64,000 nt of DNA from an uncultured Microbacterium sp. GTDB taxonomy: Bacteria > Actinomycetota > Actinomycetes > Actinomycetales > Microbacteriaceae. The position numbers and the translations under genes were made by a program. The DNA lies in the NCBI RefSeq assembly GCF_947488465.1, contig NZ_CANKZA010000002.1:310001-374000 (forward strand). Direction: 5' to 3'. Under the pieces are notes generated by a model that saw nothing but the letters and a program-made list of their open reading frames with translations, ran no database searches and had not been told where the DNA came from. Below, in pieces: positions 34,036-42,252 of this stretch (the stretch's first letter is position 1; every line of letters begins with the position of its first letter).

Positions 34036-35097
34036 GTGACCACTCGGCGGGCGACCATCTCCGACGTCGCGCGCGCCGCCGGGGTCGCGCCGTCGACGGC
34101 GTCGGTCGTCTTCAGCGGAAAGACACCGGTCTCGGGCCCCACCCGGCTGAAGGTGCTCGTGGCGGCCGAAGAACTGGGATACACCGGTCCCGACCCACGC
34201 GCGGCGTCACTGCGACGTGGGCGCAGCGGCATTGTTGCGGTGGTGTTCGAAGGACCGCTGGGTTCGGCGTTCCTCGACCCGGTCCAGCGGCTCATGATGG
34301 ACGGCCTGTCGGAGGCGGTCGCGCCCCTCGGCGCCGGCCTGCTCCTCCTCCGGGACCCGGTCGAAGCCGGCGAGGCCGACCCCTCCGCACCCACGCTCAT
34401 CACCGCACCGATCGATGCGGCGGTGCTGATCGGATGCAGCCCGATACTGCGACACTCGCTCGAGGCAGTGCAGGCCCGGGGCATACCCGTTGTCGTGATC
34501 GAGGGTGATGCCGGTGACGGTGTTCCGCGGATCTTGCTGGACAACCGGGAAGCGCAGCGTCAGGCCGCCCAGCATCTGCGTGACCTCGGGCACGAGAATG
34601 TCGCGATCGTCACTCTCGGCCGCGACAAGCGCCGCGAAGCGGGCTGGGTGTCTGAGTCCGACGAGATCACGGTGGACGTCACGCGCGATCGGCTTGCCGG
34701 CGCGCGCGACGTCTACCCGGATGCCAGGGCCTTCTCGGCCGCGACGAGCACGATCGATGGCGGGACAGCGGCCGGCCGCATTGTGCTGAGTGACCCCGAG
34801 TCGCGGCCGACGGCCGTCATCGCCCAGAGCGATCTGCTCGCGACCGGGGTGATCCGCGCGGCCGAGGAACTCGGGCTCCGTGTGCCGGAAGATGTGAGCG
34901 TCACGGGGTTCGACGGTGTGCCGGTGGATGGCCTCGCTCCCTACCTACTGACGACCCTCGTCCAGGCGGCCACCGAGAAGGGACGCGCGGCGGGCGCCGT
35001 GATCGCCGCCATGCTCGATGACCGCGAGCCCTCATCACTGTTGTTCACGTGCGAATTCCGACCCGGGAATACGACCGGCCCGTCAGCGATGCGTTGA
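34036..35097 (+). CDS. LacI-family transcriptional regulator
   Basis: A 353-residue regulator. The N-terminal HTH and hinge is TTRRATISDVARAAGVAPST then ASVVFSGK, and the C-terminal periplasmic-binding-like domain runs from about residue 60. Ligand is unknown, probably a sugar or nucleoside, by family. The GTG at 34036 matches family N-termini although the ribosome site (AAGGG) is close. Divergent from the MFS transporter gene with a shared operator. It ends 75 bases before mrpA, but that operon has its own promoter-like region (TAAACT near 35132). Confidence 0.9.
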   Translation: MTTRRATISDVARAAGVAPSTASVVFSGKTPVSGPTRLKVLVAAEELGYTGPDPRAASLRRGRSGIVAVVFEGPLGSAFLDPVQRLMMDGLSEAVAPLGAGLLLLRDPVEAGEADPSAPTLITAPIDAAVLIGCSPILRHSLEAVQARGIPVVVIEGDAGDGVPRILLDNREAQRQAAQHLRDLGHENVAIVTLGRDKRREAGWVSESDEITVDVTRDRLAGARDVYPDARAFSAATSTIDGGTAAGRIVLSDPESRPTAVIAQSDLLATGVIRAAEELGLRVPEDVSVTGFDGVPVDGLAPYLLTTLVQAATEKGRAAGAVIAAMLDDREPSSLLFTCEFRPGNTTGPSAMR

Positions 35098-35172
35098 GGG
35101 GTTTCGCGCGCCGGGCGCTGAGGACTCCCGTAAACTAGTCGCAACGACCCCCGCGAACCCGAGGAGGCCAGG

Positions 35173-38121
35173 TTGCTGATTTTCCTCGGCGCGTTCGCGA
35201 TCGTTCCGCTGGTGCTTCCGTGGCTCGTCGGTCGTCTCGGACCCCGCGCTTTCTTCCTCGCGGCACTCGTTCCGCTTGCGGCATTCACCCACGCCGTGCT
35301 GCAGACGCCCACCGTGCTGGCCGGCAACGCACCGTTTGAGACCTACGCCTGGATTCCGCGACTCGGCATCGATCTGTCGATGCGGATGGACACGCTCGGC
35401 TGGGTGATGGCCTTGATCGTGACGGGCGTCGGCGCGCTCGTCATGATCTACTGCCGGTGGTATTTCGCGGGCAAGAAGGACGGAGTCGGTCTCTTCTCCG
35501 CCGTCTTGCTCGGCTTCGCCGGAGCGATGTACGGGTTGGTCCTGACCGACGACCTCATCGTTCTGGTCATGCTGTGGGAAGTCACCAGCATCCTGTCCTA
35601 TCTGCTCATCGGCTTCTATCACCGCCGTGGCGCGAGTCGCCGCGCGGCCCTGCAGGCGCTGCTCGTGACGACCCTCGGCGGCCTCGTCATGTTCGTCGGC
35701 GCCGTGATCGTCGCGGTGCAGGCGGGTACGTCGAGCATCTCCGACATCCTCGTGTCCTGGCAGGCGCTGGAGGCGACGGTCAACCCCGCGCTCCTCAACA
35801 CCGCCGTGGCCATGCTGCTGGTCGGGGCGCTCAGCAAGTCAGCCATCTTCCCCTTCCACTTCTGGCTTCCCGGCGCCATGGCAGCTCCCACACCGGTGAG
35901 CGCGTATCTCCACGCCGCGGCGATGGTCAAAGCCGGCATCTACTTCATCGCCCGGTTCGCACCGTTCCTGTTCATCTCCGACCTGTGGCGTCCGATCGTG
36001 ATCTCGCTCGGTATCTTCACGATGCTGCTCGGCGGTCTGCAGGCGCTCCGCGAATCGGACCTCAAGCGCATCCTGGCGTTCGGCACCGTCAGTCAACTCG
36101 GCATGCTCACCGCCGTCCTCGGCTACGGTGTCCGCGATACGGCACTGGCGGGGCTCGCGTTGCTCATCGGGCATGCCCTCTTCAAGTCGGCGTTGTTCCT
36201 CGTGGTGGGTGTGATCGACCGCCAACTCTCCACCCGCGACATCGGTGAGCTCTCCGGCGTCGGCCGGCAGGCCCCGACCCTCGCGACGTTGTCGATGATC
36301 GCGATCGCCTCGATGATCGGGCTCGCCCCCACGATCGGGTTCGTGGCGAAGGAGGCGACGCTCACTGCCTTCCTCCACGACGCCGCGACCGACCCCTGGG
36401 CGCTCGTGGCGCTCATCGGCATCGTGCTGGGATCGATCTTGACCGCCGCGTACGGGTGCCGTTTCGTCTGGGGCGCGTTCTGGACGAAGAAGGATGCCGA
36501 CGGCGCACCGCGGCCGGTCACCGAATGGCCCGACCCACCGATCGGCTTCCTTGCGGCGCCGGTGCTTCTGGCCGGGCTCACGCTCGTGCTCGGCGTCGCC
36601 GCTGCGTGGGTCGACACCGCGATCGCCCCGTACGCCGATCAGGCGGCGGATGCCGGAGTCTCCGAGCATTCGTACCACCTCGCTCTCTGGCACGGATGGG
36701 AGCCGGCCCTCTTCCTGTCACTCGGATCGATCGCGTTGGGCTTCGCGGTGTTCGCGCTGCAGCTGCGGTTCGGCTGGGCACCGCGCCGCGTGCTGCGCTT
36801 CTCCGCCGCCGACGTCTACAACGCCACGCTCCGCGGTATCGCGCGTGTCTCCACGTGGACCACGACCTTCACTCAGCGGGGATCGTTGCCGCTATACGTC
36901 GGCACGATCCTGGTGGTCTTCGTCGCCGCCGAGGGCACCGCGCTCGTCGCCGGCATGGCCGATTGGAACATCCAGCTCGACGGCTGGCAGACACCGATGC
37001 AGCTTGTCGCCGCGCCGATCATGATTCTCGCCGGGCTCATGGCGGTGCGCGCGCGCAAGCGGTACACCGGCGTCGTTCTCGTGTCGGTCACAGGGCTGGG
37101 GATGGTGTTGCTGTTCGCGACGAGCGGTGCGCCGGACCTCGCGCTGACGCAGATTCTGGTCGAGACGGTGACTCTCGTCGCGTTCGCTCTCGTCCTTCGC
37201 CGTATTCCCGCGCGTCTCGGCGAGCACAACGCCTCGGTCTGGCCGGTCGCTCGCGCCCTCCTCGCGGTCGGAGTCGGCGTCACGATGGCGTTCGTCGCGA
37301 TGGTCGCCTCGGGCGCGCGGGTAGCCGATCCGATCTCGGACCGCTTCCCCGAGCTCGCGTACGAACTCGGCCACGGCAAGAACGTGGTCAATGTCGCGCT
37401 CGTCGACCTGCGCGGGTGGGACACGATGGGTGAGCTGTCCGTGCTCATCCTCGCGGCCACCGGCGTCGCCTCGCTCGTGTTCGTGACACACCGCTCCGAT
37501 CTGCTCTCGCGGGCCATCTCACCGCTGCCGACCGCAGCGACCCGCACGCGCCGCCCGCTCGTGGAGACCGAAGAGGGGCCGCGTCCGCGGTCGACCCGAC
37601 CCGACAGCACCCGACAGGCGTGGTTGGTCGGCGGGCAGCGGTTGCGTCCGGAGAACCGGTCGATCATGCTCGAGGTGATCGTCCGCATCCTCTTCCACAC
37701 GATCATCCTCGTGTCGATCTATCTGCTGTTCGCCGGGCACAACCTTCCCGGTGGCGGGTTCGCCGGTGGACTCGTGGCCGGCATGGCGCTCGTCATGCGG
37801 TACGTCGCAGGCGGCCGCTACGAGCTCGGTGCCGCCGCTCCCACGGACGCCGGGCGCCTGCTCGGTGTCGGCATGACGCTCGCCGTCGGATGCGCGCTCA
37901 TCCCGCTCCTGTTCGGGGCCGCACCGCTGACCAGCTGGTTCTGGGAGGGCGAGCTGCCGGTGATCGGTCACATCGAGTTCGTGACGTCGACGATCTTCGA
38001 CATCGGTGTGTATCTCGTCGTCATCGGACTCGTGCTCGACGTGTTGCGTTCGCTCGGCGGCGAAGTCGACCGGCAGGCTCAGGCCCTCCGACAGGCGCCG
38101 GGAACGGCGGGTGTGTCATGA
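35173..38121 (+). CDS. mrpA: Na+/H+ antiporter subunit MrpA-MrpB fusion
   Basis: A 982-residue membrane subunit, the largest of the Mrp cation/proton antiporter. Residues 1 to about 640 are the NuoL-like proton-channel domain with many membrane helices; the middle (to about 800) is the MrpA C-terminal domain; residues 832-982 are MrpB fused in frame, starting MLEVIVRILFHTIIL and including the conserved HNLPGGGFAGGLVAG. The fused A-B form occurs in the PhaAB type. The TTG start has GAGGAGG six bases upstream. The stop overlaps the mrpC start. The complex exports Na+ (and K+) in exchange for protons. Confidence 0.95.
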   Translation: MLIFLGAFAIVPLVLPWLVGRLGPRAFFLAALVPLAAFTHAVLQTPTVLAGNAPFETYAWIPRLGIDLSMRMDTLGWVMALIVTGVGALVMIYCRWYFAGKKDGVGLFSAVLLGFAGAMYGLVLTDDLIVLVMLWEVTSILSYLLIGFYHRRGASRRAALQALLVTTLGGLVMFVGAVIVAVQAGTSSISDILVSWQALEATVNPALLNTAVAMLLVGALSKSAIFPFHFWLPGAMAAPTPVSAYLHAAAMVKAGIYFIARFAPFLFISDLWRPIVISLGIFTMLLGGLQALRESDLKRILAFGTVSQLGMLTAVLGYGVRDTALAGLALLIGHALFKSALFLVVGVIDRQLSTRDIGELSGVGRQAPTLATLSMIAIASMIGLAPTIGFVAKEATLTAFLHDAATDPWALVALIGIVLGSILTAAYGCRFVWGAFWTKKDADGAPRPVTEWPDPPIGFLAAPVLLAGLTLVLGVAAAWVDTAIAPYADQAADAGVSEHSYHLALWHGWEPALFLSLGSIALGFAVFALQLRFGWAPRRVLRFSAADVYNATLRGIARVSTWTTTFTQRGSLPLYVGTILVVFVAAEGTALVAGMADWNIQLDGWQTPMQLVAAPIMILAGLMAVRARKRYTGVVLVSVTGLGMVLLFATSGAPDLALTQILVETVTLVAFALVLRRIPARLGEHNASVWPVARALLAVGVGVTMAFVAMVASGARVADPISDRFPELAYELGHGKNVVNVALVDLRGWDTMGELSVLILAATGVASLVFVTHRSDLLSRAISPLPTAATRTRRPLVETEEGPRPRSTRPDSTRQAWLVGGQRLRPENRSIMLEVIVRILFHTIILVSIYLLFAGHNLPGGGFAGGLVAGMALVMRYVAGGRYELGAAAPTDAGRLLGVGMTLAVGCALIPLLFGAAPLTSWFWEGELPVIGHIEFVTSTIFDIGVYLVVIGLVLDVLRSLGGEVDRQAQALRQAPGTAGVS

Positions 38122-38645
38122 GCGTCTCCCTCGTCTTGATCATCATCATGGGCGCGCTGTTCGCCGCCGGCTCGTACGCCATGCTCGAGCGCAGCCTCAC
38201 GCGTGTGCTGATCGGCTTCCTCCTTCTCGGCAATGCCGCCAACCTCTTCCTGCTGATCGTGATGGGTCAGCCCGGTGTGGCACCGTTCTTCGGGGCTGCA
38301 TCGTCGCCCGAAGAGATGAGCGATCCGCTCCCGCAGGCGTTGACGCTCACCGCCATCGTCATCACCTTCGCGGTCTCGGCGTTCCTTCTCGCCCTCATCT
38401 ATCGCTCATGGCAACTCGGACAGGCCGACACCGTCCTCGACGACGAAGAGGATGTCGCCCTCCGCGCGCGCACACCCGTCGACGAAGACGTACTCGATGA
38501 TGAGATCACGCCGGAAGACGACGACGCCACGACCGACTTCATCGGCACCGCGACAGCGCCCATCACGGTGCTGCACAACCGTGATCTCGACAGCATCCGC
38601 GACGACGCGCCCACCGACACCCCGGACGGAGGCGATCGGCGATGA
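38118..38645 (+). CDS. mrpC: Na+/H+ antiporter subunit MrpC with long acidic C-terminal tail
   Basis: A 175-residue subunit resembling NuoK. Three membrane helices span about residues 4-95, with the conserved LIGFLLLGNAANL. The remaining 75 residues are a cytoplasmic acidic tail, rich in Asp and Glu (such as EDVLDDEITPEDDDATTD), beyond the usual MrpC length of about 110-120. It starts in the overlap with mrpA and stops in the overlap with mrpD. The acidic tail may bind cations or tune the complex; that is inference. Confidence 0.93.
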   Translation: MSVSLVLIIIMGALFAAGSYAMLERSLTRVLIGFLLLGNAANLFLLIVMGQPGVAPFFGAASSPEEMSDPLPQALTLTAIVITFAVSAFLLALIYRSWQLGQADTVLDDEEDVALRARTPVDEDVLDDEITPEDDDATTDFIGTATAPITVLHNRDLDSIRDDAPTDTPDGGDRR

Positions 38646-40207
38646 GCGCGCTCGTTCCCCTGCTCGTGACGCTTCCCCTGCTGGGGGCGGCGCTCGTGTT
38701 GATCTTCGGGCGCCAGCGCCGAGTGCAGGTCGGCGTCTCGATCGTGACGCTCACGCTCGTCCTCGTCATCGCCGCCATGCTGCTGTACACGGTCGATACG
38801 ACCGGTCAGGCGATCGCCGTCTCGGTGGGTGGTTGGCCGATCCCCTTCGGCATCGTCCTCTACGTCGACCGCTTGGCGGCGCTCCTCGTCGTGATCTCGA
38901 GCATCGTGCTGCTGGCGGTGCTGCTCTTCTCGGTCGGTCAGGGTGCGGCCGACGGCGACGACGACACCCCCGTCACGATCTTCCACCCGTCGTACCTGAT
39001 CCTCGCGGCCGGCATCTTCAACGCCTTCATCGCCGGCGACCTCTTCAACCTCTACGTCGGGTTCGAGATCCTGCTGGTGGCCTCGTATGTGCTCATCACG
39101 CTCGGGTCGACCGAGAACCGCATCCGCACCGGCGTCGTCTATATCGTCGTCTCGCTCGTCTCGTCGATCCTCTTCCTCGCGGCGATCGCGGCGATCTACG
39201 GTGCACTCGGCACCGTCAACATCGCCCAGCTCGCCGAGCGGATGAGTGAACTGCCGCAGTCCACCCAGCTCGTGCTGCACCTCATGCTGCTCTTGGCCTT
39301 CAGCATCAAGGCGGCCGTCTTCCCGCTGTCGTTCTGGTTGCCCGACTCGTACCCGACGGCGCCGGCGCCGGTTACGGCCGTCTTCGCGGGTCTGCTGACC
39401 AAGGTCGGTGTCTACGCGATGATCCGCACCGAGACGCAGATCTTCCGCGACAACGACGTCAACACGCTGCTGCTCATCGCCGCCTTGGCGACGATGATCG
39501 TCGGGGTGCTCGGCGCGGTCGCACAGGCCGAGCTGAAACGCATCCTGTCCTTCACGCTCGTCAGTCACGTCGGCTATCTGGTGTTCGGACTCGCTATCGC
39601 GACCCCGCTCGCTCTCGGTGCGACGATCTACTACATGGTCCACCACATCGTGGTGCAGACGACGTTGTTCCTCGCGATCGGGCTCATCGAGCGCCGCGCG
39701 GGGTCGACCTCGATCCTCAAGGTCAACGGGCTCATGCGCGCCGCGCCCGTGATCGCGGTGCTGTACTTCCTGCCGGCGATCAACCTCGGCGGACTCCCGC
39801 CATTCTCCGGCTTCATCGGGAAGTTCGCGCTCTTCCAGGCGGCAGCCGAGGTCGGAACGCCCTTGATGTACACCCTCATCATCGGCGGCATCATCACGTC
39901 CCTGCTCACTCTGTACACGCTCATGCGCGCCTGGAACCTCGCGTTCTGGCGCGAAGACGACGACACTGTCGACGAGCCGGCCGTCATCGACCGCATCTCG
40001 TACCTCGACGAGGCTCCCGCTGCCGACGAGCAGAACGAACGCCGGGCGATCCCGCGCATCATGACGGCGACGACGGCCGGGATGGTCGCCATCACCCTCG
40101 CGCTGACGTTCTTCGCCGGTCCCCTCTACGAGCTGTGTGCCCGCATCGGCGACGCGCTGCAGCAGCCGATCTCGCTCGTCCAGCTCGAGCAGGAGGTGTC
40201 GTCGTGA
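38642..40207 (+). CDS. mrpD: Na+/H+ antiporter subunit MrpD
   Basis: A 521-residue NuoM/N-like proton-pumping subunit with about 14 membrane helices. The conserved glutamate in helix 5 (GFEILLVASYV) and the lysine-bearing helix (AFSIKAAVFPLSFWLPD) are present. The C-terminal part holds an acidic stretch (REDDDTVDEP). The ATG overlaps the mrpC stop and the stop overlaps the mrpE GTG, so all subunits are translated together. Confidence 0.95.
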   Translation: MSALVPLLVTLPLLGAALVLIFGRQRRVQVGVSIVTLTLVLVIAAMLLYTVDTTGQAIAVSVGGWPIPFGIVLYVDRLAALLVVISSIVLLAVLLFSVGQGAADGDDDTPVTIFHPSYLILAAGIFNAFIAGDLFNLYVGFEILLVASYVLITLGSTENRIRTGVVYIVVSLVSSILFLAAIAAIYGALGTVNIAQLAERMSELPQSTQLVLHLMLLLAFSIKAAVFPLSFWLPDSYPTAPAPVTAVFAGLLTKVGVYAMIRTETQIFRDNDVNTLLLIAALATMIVGVLGAVAQAELKRILSFTLVSHVGYLVFGLAIATPLALGATIYYMVHHIVVQTTLFLAIGLIERRAGSTSILKVNGLMRAAPVIAVLYFLPAINLGGLPPFSGFIGKFALFQAAAEVGTPLMYTLIIGGIITSLLTLYTLMRAWNLAFWREDDDTVDEPAVIDRISYLDEAPAADEQNERRAIPRIMTATTAGMVAITLALTFFAGPLYELCARIGDALQQPISLVQLEQEVSS

Positions 40208-40779
40208 GTCCCGCCACGATCGTGGCCGCCGTCTGGCGACAGCTGCCGTTCTTCGTGTGGCTCGTCGCGCTGTGGATGCTCCTGTGGGGCCAGTTCACCG
40301 TGCTCGCAGCGCTCACGGGGGTCGTCGTCGCCGTATTCGTCACGCGTGTCTTCCGGTTGCCCCCCGTCGAGCTTTCCGGGCGGGTGAACCTCTGGTACGG
40401 CATCGTGTTCGTCGTCATGTTCGGTGTCGCGCTCGTGCGCGGCTCGCTCCTCGTCGCGTGGCAGACGCTCAATCCGACGCGTTACCCCCGATCGGCTGTC
40501 GTCGCGGTGCCGCTGCGCACCGACGACGACCTGATCATGGCGCACGTGGGCGTGACGTCGTCGCTCATCCCCGGGTCGCTCATCATCGACGTCGATCGGA
40601 ATCGCCGCATCCTCTACCTGCACGTCATCGGAGTGTCGTCTGAATGCGATGTCGAGAGCCAACGCCGCGCCGTGCACAGCTGGGAGGCGCGCATCGTGCG
40701 CGCCGTCGGGTCGCGCGCACAACTCGAGGCGATCCGCGCGCAGGGCGCGGCGGCGCCTCTCAAGGGAGGGACCGACTGA
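40204..40779 (+). CDS. mrpE: Na+/H+ antiporter subunit MrpE
   Basis: A 191-residue subunit. The N-terminal half has two or three membrane helices (LPFFVWLVALWMLLWGQF and LWYGIVFVVMFGVALV); the C-terminal cytoplasmic domain carries the conserved SLIPGSLIIDV pattern of MrpE. GTG was chosen because it overlaps the mrpD stop by four bases; a longer open frame reaches into mrpD. The mrpF ATG overlaps the stop. Confidence 0.93.
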   Translation: MSPATIVAAVWRQLPFFVWLVALWMLLWGQFTVLAALTGVVVAVFVTRVFRLPPVELSGRVNLWYGIVFVVMFGVALVRGSLLVAWQTLNPTRYPRSAVVAVPLRTDDDLIMAHVGVTSSLIPGSLIIDVDRNRRILYLHVIGVSSECDVESQRRAVHSWEARIVRAVGSRAQLEAIRAQGAAAPLKGGTD

Positions 40780-41048
40780 TGGGCGTCCTCATCGTCCTGA
40801 TTTATGCCGTGCTCGGCATATCCGGTCTGCTGACGCTGTGGCGGATCGTCTTCGGTCCGTCGATCCTCGACCGCGCCGTCGCGTCCGATGTGCTGCTGAC
40901 CCTCATCATGTGCACCCTCGCGGCCGACATGGTGATCAATCACCACACACGGAGCCTTCCCGCTCTCCTCGTCATCGCCGCGGTCGGCGTGTTCGGGTCG
41001 ATCGCGATAGCGCGCTTCGTCGCGAGAGGGGACAACACCGACCGATGA
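40779..41048 (+). CDS. mrpF: Na+/H+ antiporter subunit MrpF
   Basis: An 89-residue, three-helix membrane protein. It has the conserved GPSILDRAVASDVL motif (about 23-36) in which the Asp is functionally important in this family. The start overlaps mrpE and the stop overlaps mrpG. Standard length for MrpF. Confidence 0.93.
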   Translation: MGVLIVLIYAVLGISGLLTLWRIVFGPSILDRAVASDVLLTLIMCTLAADMVINHHTRSLPALLVIAAVGVFGSIAIARFVARGDNTDR

Positions 41049-41401
41049 ACGAGATCCTCGACGTCATCGCGCTCGTCCTCGTGCTGATCGGGGCTCTGCT
41101 GTGCCTCACGGCATCCATCGGTCTGCTGCGCTTCCGCGACGTGCCCACGCGCCTCCACGCGGCGACGAAGCCACAAGTGCTCGGGTTCATCCTCATCTGC
41201 ATCGCAGTGGCGCTGGCCCTGCGGGCGTGGCCCGTGGTTGCGTTCCTCGCGCCCGTCGTCATCATCCAGCTCGCCACCGCGCCGCTGTCGGCGCACATGG
41301 TCGGGCGCCAGGCCTACCGCAACGGGAAGATCGACGAGCGCTCGCTCTACGTCGACGAGCTCGACGAATCACGTCGCACCCCGCCCGCAGCGGGCGGCTG
41401 A
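41045..41401 (+). CDS. mrpG: Na+/H+ antiporter subunit MrpG
   Basis: A 118-residue, three-helix membrane subunit that completes the operon. Family marks are GLLRFRDVPTRLHAATKP (about 26-43), with the conserved RxxD and HAATK. It ends in an acidic, then Pro/Ala-rich tail. It is followed by a 216-base gap with a 15-bp inverted repeat that separates it from the convergent tetR. Confidence 0.94.
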   Translation: MNEILDVIALVLVLIGALLCLTASIGLLRFRDVPTRLHAATKPQVLGFILICIAVALALRAWPVVAFLAPVVIIQLATAPLSAHMVGRQAYRNGKIDERSLYVDELDESRRTPPAAGG

Positions 41402-41544
41402 GCCGGTCCACGACCCGCGTTTCGGCGGGGGCGCGACGGCTGCGAAACGAGCACGCAGGGGGATGCCGCGCGCCGCCCGGCGAGGTCCTCCTCCGCGATC
41501 AGGGGGTGACCCGGGACGCCGGGATGCCGCATTCGGGAGGACTT

Positions 41545-41610
41545 CTGCGTCCGGGAGGGCGAATGCCGCCCGGAAAGACCTCCCCGAACGTCGTCCCCTC
41601 CCGGACGCAG
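41545..41610. terminator. 15-bp perfect inverted repeat between mrpG and tetR
   Basis: CTGCGTCCGGGAGGG (41545-41559) and CCCTCCCGGACGCAG (41596-41610) are perfectly complementary, with a 36-base loop. GCATTC (41529-41534) and GAATGC (41561-41566) offer a competing pairing. It lies just past the mrp operon and ends seven bases before the tetR stop, so it can terminate from both sides. Confidence 0.65.
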
Positions 41611-41617
41611 CGCGCGG

Positions 41618-42244
41618 TCAGCCCACTCCGAGGATGTCGGGGTGGGCGGCAAGCAGGTCGCGCTGCTCGGTCCACGACAGGCCCGCGATGCTGAGGACCA
41701 CGCGGATGACGGTGGCCGCGGCATCCGCCGTCGTCAGACGCAGTTCGCGCAAGGTCGCGCGCGCCGTCTCCTCGATGAGGAAGGCGAGGAGGTCCGGCGG
41801 GACGTCGCCCCGGAACGCCCCCGACGCCACACCCGCGCGCGCGAGCGCACGCAGGCGGCGGCGCAGCGGGGCGAGTGCGCGGATCGTCACGGCGACATGG
41901 GTGTCGTCGAGGGCGATGTTCGCCGTTGCGCGCACGGTGGATGCCTCGTGCCACAGCCGCGCGGCCATCCGGGCCAGGGCGACGCGCGGGTCGCGATCGT
42001 CGACCTCCTCGGCGATCGCGTTGAAGCGGACGGTGCCGTTCGTGATCACCTCGCGCAGCAGGCTGTCGCGGTCGGGGAAGTGCCCGTAGAGTGCGCGGCG
42101 GGAGAGCCCCGCGGCATGGGCGATCGTGTCGAGCGACGCGTTCGGGTCGTTCGACAGCACCGACTGGGCCGCCGCGAGCAGCGCGGCCCGGTTCGCGGTC
42201 GCGTCGCGCCGCCGGCGCGGTGTGGACGAGATGGTCGTGGCCAT
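41618..42244 (-). CDS. TetR-family transcriptional regulator
   Basis: A 208-residue regulator. The HTH is LDTIAHAAGLSRRALYGHFP (38-57) followed by DRDSLL; the C-terminal ligand domain is all-helical. It is the last gene of the minus-strand YhgE/Pip operon, nine bases after it, and the palindrome at 47289-47304 upstream of the first gene is a probable operator, so it likely represses its own operon. The ATG at 42244 was chosen over the very long open frame upstream, which is a shadow of the preceding gene. Confidence 0.9.
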   Translation of the reverse strand: MATTISSTPRRRRDATANRAALLAAAQSVLSNDPNASLDTIAHAAGLSRRALYGHFPDRDSLLREVITNGTVRFNAIAEEVDDRDPRVALARMAARLWHEASTVRATANIALDDTHVAVTIRALAPLRRRLRALARAGVASGAFRGDVPPDLLAFLIEETARATLRELRLTTADAAATVIRVVLSIAGLSWTEQRDLLAAHPDILGVG

Positions 42245-42252
42245 GGCATTCC

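Noticed and set aside
32744-34039. Plus-strand open frame of 431 codons opposite the MFS gene
   Set aside because: Highly charged Asp/Glu/Arg/Gly composition is the mirror of a hydrophobic protein, so it is a shadow.
38399-39646. Minus-strand open frame of 415 codons opposite mrpD
   Set aside because: Mirror of a membrane protein; no homologous motif.
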